Shown here: positions 28,089-36,719 of the stretch, in pieces
How positions within the stretch are numbered: position 1 is the stretch's first letter
Layout of the letters: each line of letters starts with the position of its first letter
From: G963663365 sp963663365
Lineage (GTDB): Bacteria > Hinthialibacterota > Hinthialibacteria > Hinthialibacterales > G963663365
NCBI GenBank assembly: GCA_963663365.2
Contig: CAXXIH010000008.1
Coordinates: 682,001-746,000, forward strand
DNA length: 64,000 nt
Direction of reading: 5' to 3'
Translations under genes and position numbers: made by a program
Notes under the pieces: model-generated
What the model was told of the DNA's origin: nothing
Database searches by the model: none
What the model saw: only the letters and a program-made list of their open reading frames with translations

Positions 28089-31000
28089 ATGAGTAATAAT
28101 TCCTTTCAAACTGAGCGATTTGGGAAAAGCTCACTTTTGTTGAACCGATATGTCATCTTTCTTGGGGTAATCTGGACACTTGCTATTGGAGCCTCATTTG
28201 TTTGGAATTATTTGCAGGAATGGGATTCAGCCCGAAACTCAGCCAAGATATCCGCGAGAGCCCAATTTATGAAAGACGTTGTCTATAGGCGTTGGAGCGC
28301 GCAACACGGCGGCGTTTACGCTCCGGTATCTGAATCGAGTCCACCGAATCCTTATCTGACAGAAGTTGAAGAGCGCGACATCCAAACTCCTTCCGGCCGA
28401 AATTTGACTCTGATCAATCCTGCTTATATGACACGTCAAGTCCATGAGTTGGGATTTGCAACAGAGGGCATCCGAGCGCACATCACCAGCCTCAATCCGA
28501 TTCGTCCCGCGAACGCCCCGGATGACTGGGAGAAACGTGCTCTGGAATCCTTCGAAAAAGGCGAGAATGAATTCGCTTCCGTAGAATCAATTGATAGCCA
28601 GTCGTATTTAAGACTGATGAAACCATTGGTCACAGAAGAGGGCTGTTTGAAATGTCATTCCGCGCAGGGATACAAAAAAGGCGACATCCGGGGCGGAATC
28701 AGTGTATCAACGCCGATGGAACCATACGCTGTGATTGCCCGCAAGAATATTTTCAACATGGGTCTATGGCATTGTTTTTTTGGGTTTATGGGAATTACCG
28801 GTCTGGTTTTTGGCTCACGAACAATAAAGCAAAAACAGAATGACTTAGTCGCAAATGAACTTAAATATCGCTCTCTTTTTCACGGTTCACATGATGCATT
28901 CATGACGTTGTCGCCACCCTCATGGCGTTTCACATCGGGAAACCTGGCCACTGTGAAATTATTTAAGGCCCGAGATGAACAAGAGTTCATCTCCATCTGT
29001 CCTTGGGATATATCACCGGAATTTCAACCGGATGGCCGTCGCTCTGCCGATAAAGCAAAAGAAATACTTGAGACAGCCATGCGAGAGGGATCTCATTTTG
29101 TTGAATGGACGCACAAAACTTTGAGCGGCGAAGAATTTCCAGCCACGGTCCTACTTACACGTGTAGATATGGAAGATCAGACTTTCCTTCAGACTACGGT
29201 GCGTGATATCAGCAAACAAAAGGAAGCGGAAAAACAACTTCGGGAGTCCAAAGAGCGTACGGAGGCCATTCTACGCTCTATTCAGAGTGGTGTGTTGGTC
29301 ATCGACGCAGAATCTCATGTTATTATCGAAGCCAATCCAGCTGCACTTGCAATGCTCGGAGCAGAACGGGATGAGGTCATTGGACACATTTGTCATAAGT
29401 TTGTATGTCCACAAGAAGTGGGTGCATGTCCGATTACGGATGGCCGCGAACGAGTCGACAACCGCGAGACTGTATTGCTAACAAAGGCCGGCAAAAAGGC
29501 CATACTCAAAACCGTTGTACCAATAATCCTAAATGAACATGAGTGCCTGCTTGAGACATTTGTTGACATTACCGAGCGCAAAAAGTCAGAAGAAGCGTTG
29601 CAGCAGGTTAACGAACAATTGCAGCAACAGATTGAATTTGCAAATAAAATGGCGACACAAGCAGAAATGGCCAATATGGCAAAAAGCGAGTTTCTGGCCA
29701 ACATGAGTCACGAGATTCGCACGCCCATGAACGGTGTGATTGGCATGACCGGCTTGTTGCTCGATACCGAACTCACAGAAGAACAGCGCCATTTTGCAGA
29801 AACGGTGCGGTCCAGCGCTGAGTCGCTGCTTGGGCTAATCAACGATATCCTGGATTTTTCAAAAATCGAAGCAGGCAAACTTGAGATGGAAACGCTTGAC
29901 TTTGATCTACAGGCACTGCTTGACGATTTTGCCGAAATGATGGCATTCAAAACCCAGGAAAAGGGCTTGGAACTGCTTTGTGCCACCGAACCCAATATGC
30001 CGACTGCCCTCTGTGGCGACCCGGGCCGCTTGCGTCAAATTCTCGTCAATCTTGTGGGCAACGCCATCAAATTCACCCAAGAAGGTGAAATTGTAGTACG
30101 TGCGGAACTCCAATCGGAAACAGAAAAAGAGGCGGTTATTCTCTTTTCGGTACGCGACACCGGTATCGGTATTCCGGCAGATAAACAAGAAAACCTATTT
30201 GAGCAGTTCACCCAGGTAGACTCATCCACCAGACGAAAATACGGTGGGACCGGCTTGGGACTGAGTATTTCGAAGCGTTTATCAGAAGCGATGGGAGGGG
30301 GAATTGGTGTTGAGAGTGATGAAGGTCGCGGCTCAAATTTCTGGTTCACAGCCCGCTTTACGAAACAAAAAGATCAAAAACAAAATTCGATTTCGGCATT
30401 TGATGTCCTTCGTGGAATGCGAATCTTAGTAGTAGATGACAATGCAACAAACCGGGAAATTCTGCTGACTCAACTTAAAAACTGGGGGGCGCTTCCGGAT
30501 GAAGCCTCAGATGGCGAAATGGGTTTGTTCCGTTTGTGTGAAGCAGCTCAATCGGGCAATCCATACCGTTTGGCAATCCTAGACATGCAAATGCCGGGAA
30601 TGGATGGAGAAACATTAGCCAGAGCCATCAAGGCCGACAATCAAATCGCAGACACGCATCTCATGATGATGACTTCTATGGGCCAGCGGGGAGATGCAAA
30701 GCGTCTTGGTGAAATTGGCTTTGAAGCTTATCTCATAAAACCGGTGCGTCAGTCCGAAATGTTTGAAAGTATTTCTGCTGTATTGTCGGCAAAAGGATTA
30801 CAGACTGAGAAATCTATGGTTACTCGCCATTCGATCCGTGAAATGCGACTCACGAATGTCCGCATCCTGGTGGCAGAAGACAATATCACAAACCAACAGG
30901 TAGCATTGGGCATCATCAAAAAATTGGGATTGTCGGCTGATGCGGTGGCAAATGGCTTGGAAGCAGTCAAGGCTCTGGAACTGATTCCTTACGACATCGT

Positions 31001-31646
31001 CCTTATGGATGTTCAAATGCCTGAAATGGATGGCTACCAGGCTACACAGAGCATCCGCGCTCCAGAATCGAAGGTTACGAATCGGGATATTCCCATTATC
31101 GCTCTTACCGCTCATGCCATGCTCGGTGATCGGGAAAAATGTGTCCAGGCAGGCATGAATGATTACCTCTCCAAACCTATCGTTCCACAAGACCTCGCAG
31201 AAATGCTTGAGAAGTGGCTTCCGAACAAAAAGAAAATCGCCAATCCCCTTCAACAAATCCCCAAAGCAGGGAGTCCTCAAGAAAGTGCCAAACAGGAAGA
31301 AACAGCCGCTCCTATATTTGACCAAGAATCATTTCTTGAGCGAGCTATGGGCGATCAAGAGCTGGCCAATACCGTAATAGAAATCTTCCTGGAGGACATC
31401 CCCCCGCAGATTCAATCTCTTAAAGACCTATTTGATCGTGGTGATATTGCCGGTTCCGGACAGCGGGCCCATGCGATCAAAGGTGCGGCTGCAAATGTCG
31501 GTGGTGAAGCTCTTCGTGAGGTGGCTTCTGAAATAGAAAAAGCAGGAAAGGCCGGTGATTCTGAAAAAATCGCAGACCTCTTGCCTGTAATAGAAGAACG
31601 ATTTGAACAACTCAAACAGATGATGCAAAAATGGCAGACTGAATAA
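28089..31646 (+). CDS. BarA-like hybrid kinase with haem-type Tll0287/DUF3365 sensor
   Basis: A 1,185-residue phosphorelay kinase. TM1 is at about 20-42. A periplasmic Tll0287-like (DUF3365) sensor follows, with a haem-c motif C186-LKCH and SAQGYKKGDIRGGISV. TM2 is at about 228-250. Two PAS domains come next (about 258-380, and 390-500), the second with a Cys-bearing CHKFVCPQEVGACPITD loop. Then HisKA with H541 in ANMSHEIRTPMNG, HATPase (GNAIKFT; DTGIGIP; GGTGLGLSISK), receiver 1 (VVDDNATNRE; LAILDMQMPGMDG), receiver 2 (VAEDNITNQQ; IVLMDVQMPEMDG), and a C-terminal Hpt domain with H1128 in AHAIKGAAANVGG. The periplasmic haem suggests redox or gas sensing. The ceramidase-like gene starts 20 bases downstream. 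Confidence 0.95.
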   Translation: MSNNSFQTERFGKSSLLLNRYVIFLGVIWTLAIGASFVWNYLQEWDSARNSAKISARAQFMKDVVYRRWSAQHGGVYAPVSESSPPNPYLTEVEERDIQTPSGRNLTLINPAYMTRQVHELGFATEGIRAHITSLNPIRPANAPDDWEKRALESFEKGENEFASVESIDSQSYLRLMKPLVTEEGCLKCHSAQGYKKGDIRGGISVSTPMEPYAVIARKNIFNMGLWHCFFGFMGITGLVFGSRTIKQKQNDLVANELKYRSLFHGSHDAFMTLSPPSWRFTSGNLATVKLFKARDEQEFISICPWDISPEFQPDGRRSADKAKEILETAMREGSHFVEWTHKTLSGEEFPATVLLTRVDMEDQTFLQTTVRDISKQKEAEKQLRESKERTEAILRSIQSGVLVIDAESHVIIEANPAALAMLGAERDEVIGHICHKFVCPQEVGACPITDGRERVDNRETVLLTKAGKKAILKTVVPIILNEHECLLETFVDITERKKSEEALQQVNEQLQQQIEFANKMATQAEMANMAKSEFLANMSHEIRTPMNGVIGMTGLLLDTELTEEQRHFAETVRSSAESLLGLINDILDFSKIEAGKLEMETLDFDLQALLDDFAEMMAFKTQEKGLELLCATEPNMPTALCGDPGRLRQILVNLVGNAIKFTQEGEIVVRAELQSETEKEAVILFSVRDTGIGIPADKQENLFEQFTQVDSSTRRKYGGTGLGLSISKRLSEAMGGGIGVESDEGRGSNFWFTARFTKQKDQKQNSISAFDVLRGMRILVVDDNATNREILLTQLKNWGALPDEASDGEMGLFRLCEAAQSGNPYRLAILDMQMPGMDGETLARAIKADNQIADTHLMMMTSMGQRGDAKRLGEIGFEAYLIKPVRQSEMFESISAVLSAKGLQTEKSMVTRHSIREMRLTNVRILVAEDNITNQQVALGIIKKLGLSADAVANGLEAVKALELIPYDIVLMDVQMPEMDGYQATQSIRAPESKVTNRDIPIIALTAHAMLGDREKCVQAGMNDYLSKPIVPQDLAEMLEKWLPNKKKIANPLQQIPKAGSPQESAKQEETAAPIFDQESFLERAMGDQELANTVIEIFLEDIPPQIQSLKDLFDRGDIAGSGQRAHAIKGAAANVGGEALREVASEIEKAGKAGDSEKIADLLPVIEERFEQLKQMMQKWQTE

Positions 31647-31666
31647 AGTCCGCCATGGAGACAATG

Positions 31667-32998
31667 ATGAAAGTCGGAATGGTGCGAGGAATTATCATAG
31701 CTATCGTAGCGCTGATCGTGGCGCCGGGTTGCAAGACAATGGTCACGCAAGAAACAAGTGGTACGTTCCGCGCCGCGTGCGTAAAGGTGGACGTGACACC
31801 TGACCAGCCGCAGTGGCTGCAAGGCTACGGCCAAAGGCTGTCGGAAGGTGTACATGACAAACTCTACCACCGCATCGTCGCTATGGATGACAGCACAACA
31901 CAGTTTTATCTCATCGCGACGGATATTTGCGTGATGACGCCTTCGTATTGCGAAGATGTCTTCCAAGAATTGGAAAAAGAGACAGGCATCAAAGCGGAGC
32001 AGGTGTGGTGGACAACGACACATACGCATGCCGCGCCGGAGGTCGGGCCGACCGGAATCGAACAGCTCTTCATGGACACGCTCGGCGACCGGTACTCTCA
32101 CGAGCCGAATGTGGAATACTGGGGAACACTGAAAGACGCATTGATCGAGGGCGTTAAAAAGGCCCGGGCGCAGCTCGAGCCAGCTCGCCTGGGGATCGGT
32201 GTCGGGGAGTCGTTCGCCAACATCAACCGGCGGGGCAAAACCGGTGACGGCAAGAGTATCTTGGGTGTGAATCCGGAAGGCCCCGTAGACCGTCAGATCG
32301 GTCTGATCCGATTGGAGCGCCTGGACGGTACACCAATTGCCTTGGTGGCAAACTACGCCATTCACGGAACCGTGCTCGGAAACAAGAACATGTTGATCAG
32401 CGGCGATGTTCCGGGGATCGTCGCCGAATACGTCGAAAGTAAGGCCGGCGCACCGATGTTGTTCGTCAATGGAGCCTTGGGCAACGTGGCTCCCATCTAC
32501 AGCGTGCAGGTGGATTTTGCGCACAGTCACATCAACGAATTTAAATCCCTGCTGGGCAATAAAATCCTGGCCACGAATGAATCCATTTCTTTCATGACCT
32601 CGGATGTCACGCTGTCACTCGACAAAGTGATCGTCGATACACCGCGCAAAGCGGGATTGGCATGGCTCGATCCGCTGGAGGATTACGCGCGGGTATCAAA
32701 GGAAGGGACCACACTCGTACGCGTACCGATATACTCGCTGACGATTAATGACGATACCGTTATTTGGGGCGCGCCGTTGGAACTCTTCAGCGAAATCGCC
32801 CTGAACGTGCGGGATGCGTCGCCATTTGAGCACACGTTTTATTACGGACTCACCAACGGCACGCTTCTGTACCTGCCGACCCGCGAAGCGTTCGCGGAGG
32901 GAGGCTACGAACCGGGGGTATCTCCCTTCACTGCCCAGGCCGAGGAAGATTTAACCGCCGGAGTGATCCAACATATGCAGAGGTTGGCCCGGCGATAA
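31667..32998 (+). CDS. Neutral/alkaline ceramidase-like lipoprotein
   Basis: Secreted hydrolase-like protein of about 443 residues with the N-terminal domain of neutral/alkaline non-lysosomal ceramidases: AACVKVDVTPDQPQWLQGYG, WTTTHTHAAPEVGPTG (the zinc-binding HTH loop), VANYAIHGTVLG, ISGDVPGIVAEYVE and MLFVNGALGNVAP. A signal with VAPGC suggests a lipoprotein. I choose the ATG at 31667 because GGAG lies six bases before it; ATGs at 31655 and 31664 are also in frame. It is shorter than full ceramidases (600-700 residues) and lacks most of the C-terminal domain, like a large family in Planctomycetes and relatives whose substrate is unproven. It starts 20 bases after the kinase stop, so probably co-transcribed. 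Confidence 0.83.
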   Translation: MKVGMVRGIIIAIVALIVAPGCKTMVTQETSGTFRAACVKVDVTPDQPQWLQGYGQRLSEGVHDKLYHRIVAMDDSTTQFYLIATDICVMTPSYCEDVFQELEKETGIKAEQVWWTTTHTHAAPEVGPTGIEQLFMDTLGDRYSHEPNVEYWGTLKDALIEGVKKARAQLEPARLGIGVGESFANINRRGKTGDGKSILGVNPEGPVDRQIGLIRLERLDGTPIALVANYAIHGTVLGNKNMLISGDVPGIVAEYVESKAGAPMLFVNGALGNVAPIYSVQVDFAHSHINEFKSLLGNKILATNESISFMTSDVTLSLDKVIVDTPRKAGLAWLDPLEDYARVSKEGTTLVRVPIYSLTINDDTVIWGAPLELFSEIALNVRDASPFEHTFYYGLTNGTLLYLPTREAFAEGGYEPGVSPFTAQAEEDLTAGVIQHMQRLARR

Positions 32999-33157
32999 GC
33001 AATGGCGACTCTCTTGCCACACGGTCTTGTGACGACGACTCCGAAAGGCTACGTATAAAATTACTTTGGCTTGTCGCGAAGTAGGACAGGCATGGCCGGA
33101 GCACGCACCTTGAGCAGGTTTGCGGAGCCGAATCCATAATAAAATTTCAGTTTGAAT

Positions 33158-33300
33158 GATTGTATAAAAGGCCTGCATTTTAGAGTGGCTTCCCTGATGC
33201 GAAAAGCAAAAGCAGTCTTCTTCATCACAGCAGTCCATTTTCCAAACGCAACGCAGATTATGCAGAGAGGGATTACATGCCGTTTGCATCGGTCCTATTT
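33158..33300 (+). repeat. Dispersed intergenic repeat, B-type copy
   Basis: Matches the copy at 41722-41831: both open GATTGYATAAAARGCCTGCA, then AGAGYGGCTTCCC and an AACGCAGATTATGCAGAG-like segment. It lies downstream of the ceramidase-like gene, in the same orientation as the others. Confidence 0.7.
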
Positions 33301-33436
33301 GTGCTTAACATCTACAGTGTGGAACCCATTCCATCAGAAAAATGGTGTTTGTCCTCAAAACGTCTGTCATTCAACGTAAACATCTACGAGGAAGACAGCA
33401 AATCCATCTGAGATACCCTAATTTGGAGCACACGGT

Positions 33437-34165
33437 ATGCTCGCTTCGCAAAACAGAAAAAGTCGTTGGCTTCGACAATGGAGCCTTTGGGGTTTACTAC
33501 TGACCGTCACACTGACAGAAACTTGTGTAGCTGCAAATCCCACGCTGAGTGCGTTGGAAGCGGATCCGTCGGACTGGTTGGACATCATGCCATCCGCGGA
33601 TTTAAAAGAGTGGTCGCGTGTGCCAGTCCCACCTGATGCTCAACTTGGCAGGCAACAGTGGCACGTCGAAAAGTCCTCTAAATTGCTCATTTGCGATGGG
33701 GACGGGGGACACGACATGCTGTTGTGCAACCGCGAATTCGGCGATGCCATATTTCACGTTGAATTCCGGTACACCAAAATTGAAGGGAAGAGCGGCTACA
33801 ATAGCGGCGCTTACATACGAAACTCGACAAGCGGGGTAATTTGGCACCAGGCCCAGATTGGCGACGCCAGCGGCGGCTACCTTTTCGGCCAAACACCCGA
33901 TACAGATGGGAATAAAAAATCCTTCAGCACTGCAAAGGATGTGAAGGATGGCCGGGTAAAACCCGCGGGCGAATGGAACACGATCGAGATTACAGCGAAG
34001 GGCAAGATCTTGACCTTATGGGTGAATGGAGCAATCACCTGCGAGGTCAAAAACTGCGGAAATCCAATAGGCCTGGTGGGGGTTGAAGGCGAGGGTTATC
34101 GGATCGAATTTCGCAACCTCAAAGTTAAGGAACTGCGGCAATCCCAAAAGCCTGGTGGGGATTGA
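33437..34165 (+). CDS. DUF1080 (3-keto-disaccharide hydrolase type) secreted protein, altered 3' end
   Basis: A 242-residue exported protein with a signal peptide (residues 10-34, ending CVAANP) and a concanavalin-like DUF1080 fold: LICDGDGGHDMLLCNREFGD, FHVEFRYTKIEGKSGYNSG, YIRNSTSGVIWHQAQIGDAS, WNTIEITAKGKILTLWVNG and GLVGVEGEGYRIEFRNLKVK. Characterised members hydrolyse 3-keto-glycosides. GGAG lies eight bases before the ATG. The normal family end is the FRNLKVKEL strand. Here the frame continues into a second, diverged copy of the last 79 bases and stops out of phase at 34163-34165, adding about ten foreign residues (RQSQKPGGD). Confidence 0.87.
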   Translation: MLASQNRKSRWLRQWSLWGLLLTVTLTETCVAANPTLSALEADPSDWLDIMPSADLKEWSRVPVPPDAQLGRQQWHVEKSSKLLICDGDGGHDMLLCNREFGDAIFHVEFRYTKIEGKSGYNSGAYIRNSTSGVIWHQAQIGDASGGYLFGQTPDTDGNKKSFSTAKDVKDGRVKPAGEWNTIEITAKGKILTLWVNGAITCEVKNCGNPIGLVGVEGEGYRIEFRNLKVKELRQSQKPGGD

Positions 34166-34209
34166 GGGCGAGAGCTATCAGATTGAATTTCTCAACCGGA
34201 AGGTCAAAG
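34052..34209 (+). repeat. 79-bp direct duplication at DUF1080 3' end
   Basis: Two units, 34052-34130 and 34131-34209, both beginning AACTGCGG. They are about 78% identical by eye. Translated in its own frame, unit 2 gives NCGNPKSLVGIEGESYQIEF against NCGNPIGLVGVEGEGYRIEF in unit 1. Many differences are at third codon positions, so unit 2 looks like the end of a diverged paralogue rather than a recent tandem copy. Confidence 0.8.
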
Positions 34210-34437
34210 AGCCGCAGCTAGGATTTTCGCAATTTTTTCTAAGATATGGACAACAGCTGGAAATCGGCCGGAGCGGATTCGAACCGGAGACCTGATACAA
34301 TCTTGATTAACATATAAAACGCGAATCGAATCCAGCTGCATTACCCAGATATACCACAAACCGAAAAATTCAGCTGGTAGCCCGGTAATTTTCTTTCCAA
34401 ACCGAATGAAATCGGAAGAAACTTCAATCCGAATTTA

Positions 34438-35585
34438 GAGCATCTCTCGAAAGTTTTTTCCGTTTGAGTAGGTTTTTCCCGTAGATCCGTTGTTCGGTTT
34501 GTGCTTATCTACGTTTGATGGCACGCGTAGCACTGACAGTGAATGCAGAGAACGCCTCGATGGAAGAACTCGAGATTGCGGCGAAGTGTGCGCGTACGCA
34601 ACGTGAACATAATCGATTTCGGGCCATCATCGGCTTGGTCATGGGCTTTGGATGCAAGAGCATGGCGAAACTGTTTGGCGTGAGTGACCGTGCGTTGCGT
34701 AATTGGATAAAGGCCTTCAACGAACAAGGCATTGACGGATTACTTGAGGAACCTCGTGAGGGCCGTCCGAGTAAGATTCCCGAGGAAATTCACGAAGATT
34801 TGCGTGAGGTTTTAACGAACCCCGAGCAAGCGGATCAAGTTCATTGGACAGGGGTGAAGTTTCATGGCTACATCTGCGAGCAGTTCGAGATCGAGGTTGG
34901 CTACAGCACGGTCATTCGTTTTCTTCACGATCAGAATTTTGCGTTGAAAGTCCCTCAACCCTGGCCGGACCGCCAAGATGAAGAGGCGCGAAAAGCCTTC
35001 TGCGACAAGCTGAAACAACTCTCGGAAGACCCGGATATTGAACTTTGGTTTGGCGATGAATGTGGTGTGGAGGGAGACCCACGACCCCGGCGGCGCTGGG
35101 CGCCCAAGGGTTCCAAGACTCGGACCACGAAGAATGGCGACCACATCCGGATGAACATTACGGGGATTATTTGCCCCCGGACGGGTGAAGCCTACGCACT
35201 TGAATTCACGCATTCAGACACGGAGGTTTTCCAGTGTTTTTTGAATCACGCCAACCAGGATTTGGCTCTCAAACGAAAGCGCCAGATTCTGATTGTGGAC
35301 AACGCTTCCTGGCATAAACGAAGTTCTTTGCGTTGGGGACGCTTTGAACCGATGTTTCTACCTCCGTATTCCCCGGATCTTAATCCGATTGAAAGACTCT
35401 GGCTCCTTCTCAAAGCCGAATGGTTCGCGGATTTTGTCGCCAAAACCCGGGATGAACTCATGGAGAGACTCGATCAGGCGCTTTGCTGGTTGATGGATCG
35501 GCAAGAAGGCAACCAGAAGACCTGTACCATGAAAACCGATTTATGACAGACTCACTTAAAAGGAAAAAACTTTCGAGAAACACTC
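34438..35585 (+). mobile_element. IS630-family insertion sequence, apparently intact
   Basis: An 1,148-bp element bounded by 24-base terminal inverted repeats (34438-34461 and 35562-35585; shared core TCTCGAAAGTTTTTTCC, three mismatches). It is flanked by TA on both sides (34436-34437 and 35586-35587), the target duplication expected for IS630/Tc1-mariner elements. It holds one full-length transposase gene. The right end abuts the stop codon of the prepilin gene. Confidence 0.93.
34515..35546 (+). CDS. IS630-family transposase
   Basis: A 343-residue DDE transposase. The N-terminal half has paired helix-turn-helix regions (SMAKLFGVSDRALRNWIKAF; EVGYSTVIRFLHDQ). The catalytic domain shows D181 in WFGDECGV, D262 in IVDNASWH and E293 in LNPIERLW, the IS630 triad context, along with PPYSPDLNPIE. 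No frameshift or stop interrupts it, so it may be active. It fills most of the insertion sequence; the stop lies 15 bases before the right inverted repeat. Confidence 0.95.
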   Translation: MMARVALTVNAENASMEELEIAAKCARTQREHNRFRAIIGLVMGFGCKSMAKLFGVSDRALRNWIKAFNEQGIDGLLEEPREGRPSKIPEEIHEDLREVLTNPEQADQVHWTGVKFHGYICEQFEIEVGYSTVIRFLHDQNFALKVPQPWPDRQDEEARKAFCDKLKQLSEDPDIELWFGDECGVEGDPRPRRRWAPKGSKTRTTKNGDHIRMNITGIICPRTGEAYALEFTHSDTEVFQCFLNHANQDLALKRKRQILIVDNASWHKRSSLRWGRFEPMFLPPYSPDLNPIERLWLLLKAEWFADFVAKTRDELMERLDQALCWLMDRQEGNQKTCTMKTDL

Positions 35586-36199
35586 TAAAAGTTCACGATC
35601 AGTCTATTGCGGTAGCCTGAAGAAATGGCATGTTCCCGCAAAATGTTGACACGCCATATATCTCCATCGGAGCTGACCCCGTTCGATGGATTGTAGGGTA
35701 TATAGTCATAGTGATCGCCGTCAGGACCCGCGGCAAAATGCATATACATATACCCCTCGTCGCTATTCGAACAGAAAATATCGTCATAGCCGTAAAACAT
35801 CCCATGGGCAAAGGGATCCGAGGGGATGCCGCCGATGTAACTGACAGGCGTGGTCAACAAGGCGTAAATCTGACCGTTAAAGGCCGCAGAGTCATATCCA
35901 TCACGACAACGATTTCCGGGTATATCGGAACATTGTACTCCAAAATAATGATAGCCATTTGGAAATGAGCACTTTTCCGGCGGACCACTACCGGAATCGT
36001 TGCCATCAATAAGCCAGAGGTTGGTGTCCATATGGCGTATTTGATTGTTCTGCTCGAGCATTCGCAAATCTGAAAACGAGCGGGCCGCCTTGGAACGAGT
36101 TTGCGCGTTCAAAAAGTTAGGGATGGCAATCGCCGCCAAGATACCAATAATTGCCACCACAATAAGGAGTTCAATTAACGTAAAACCTTTTGAATTCAT
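35585..36199 (-). CDS. Orphan type IV prepilin/pseudopilin-like protein
   Basis: About 204 residues from the ATG at 36199 (MNSKG, then FTLIELLIVVAIIGILAAIA), chosen because AAGGAG lies nine bases upstream; an open frame extends to 36226. It has classical Gly at -1 and Glu at +5 of the prepilin site. The C-terminal part has WLIDGND, LLTTPVSYIGGIPSDPFAHG, AAGPDGD and YNPSNGVSSDGDIWR, a close paralogue of 20554-21159. Its stop codon TAG is built from the TA target duplication plus the last base of the IS630 element. Before insertion the sequence would have read TTT TAA, so the protein is unchanged. Confidence 0.92.
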   Translation of the reverse strand: MNSKGFTLIELLIVVAIIGILAAIAIPNFLNAQTRSKAARSFSDLRMLEQNNQIRHMDTNLWLIDGNDSGSGPPEKCSFPNGYHYFGVQCSDIPGNRCRDGYDSAAFNGQIYALLTTPVSYIGGIPSDPFAHGMFYGYDDIFCSNSDEGYMYMHFAAGPDGDHYDYIPYNPSNGVSSDGDIWRVNILREHAISSGYRNRLIVNF

Positions 36200-36359
36200 G
36201 ATTCTGTTCTCCTTGTTGGAGAACACCTCGGCGGGAATGTTTCCATTCCCACCGCTGTCCCCAAAAGAATCTGTAACACGACTATATCACCATCCGATGC
36301 AATTTTGCACTTGTGCTTACAATATGGAGTCTGGGGATTTTATTCGGAAGGTGTGCAAC

Positions 36360-36482
36360 GGTCACGCGTGGGTCGGACGACAACGCATCTACCCAATAAT
36401 CAGGGGCATACATTGATAAACTGGCGATGTTCTCCAGTGCTATGATAGGAGCTTTGTAAATGTAATGGAATCCGCAATTCCA
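36360..36482 (+). repeat. Dispersed intergenic repeat, A-type copy
   Basis: Aligns with 45899-46003, 47563-47668 and 48877-48980: GCGTGGGTCGGAC, CCCAATAATCAGG, CTCCAGTGCTATGATAGGAG, then AATGTAATGGAATCCGCAAT. The copies share order and orientation but differ at many bases. The gap of about 490 bases around it (36227-36719) holds no gene I can support. Confidence 0.7.
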
Positions 36483-36719
36483 TTGATTTTGAAGTCGCTC
36501 TGTCTTGCCATGAAGTGGGCGGGCATAAACAAGAGATACACCTTGCATAGGCTCACCAAGGAATCAGAATCCTTGGCGGAGATCACACTTCTTAGGAATC
36601 ACATCGTGGAACTTGATACCAAATAATTATTGGAGCGCCTTCATAACAAGAAGCCAGACATGAAACCACACAACATCCGTTCTTTTGGGGATGAGCCAAG
36701 TATTATTCTTATCGAATAA

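Noticed and set aside
31412..32530. 372-codon minus-strand open frame
   Set aside because: Spans antisense to the end of the hybrid kinase and most of the ceramidase-like gene, both strongly supported; its His/Cys-rich composition is an antisense artefact.
34083..34295. 70-codon plus-strand frame after the DUF1080 gene
   Set aside because: It is the frame-shifted paralogue tail, a fragment of a gene end rather than a separate gene.
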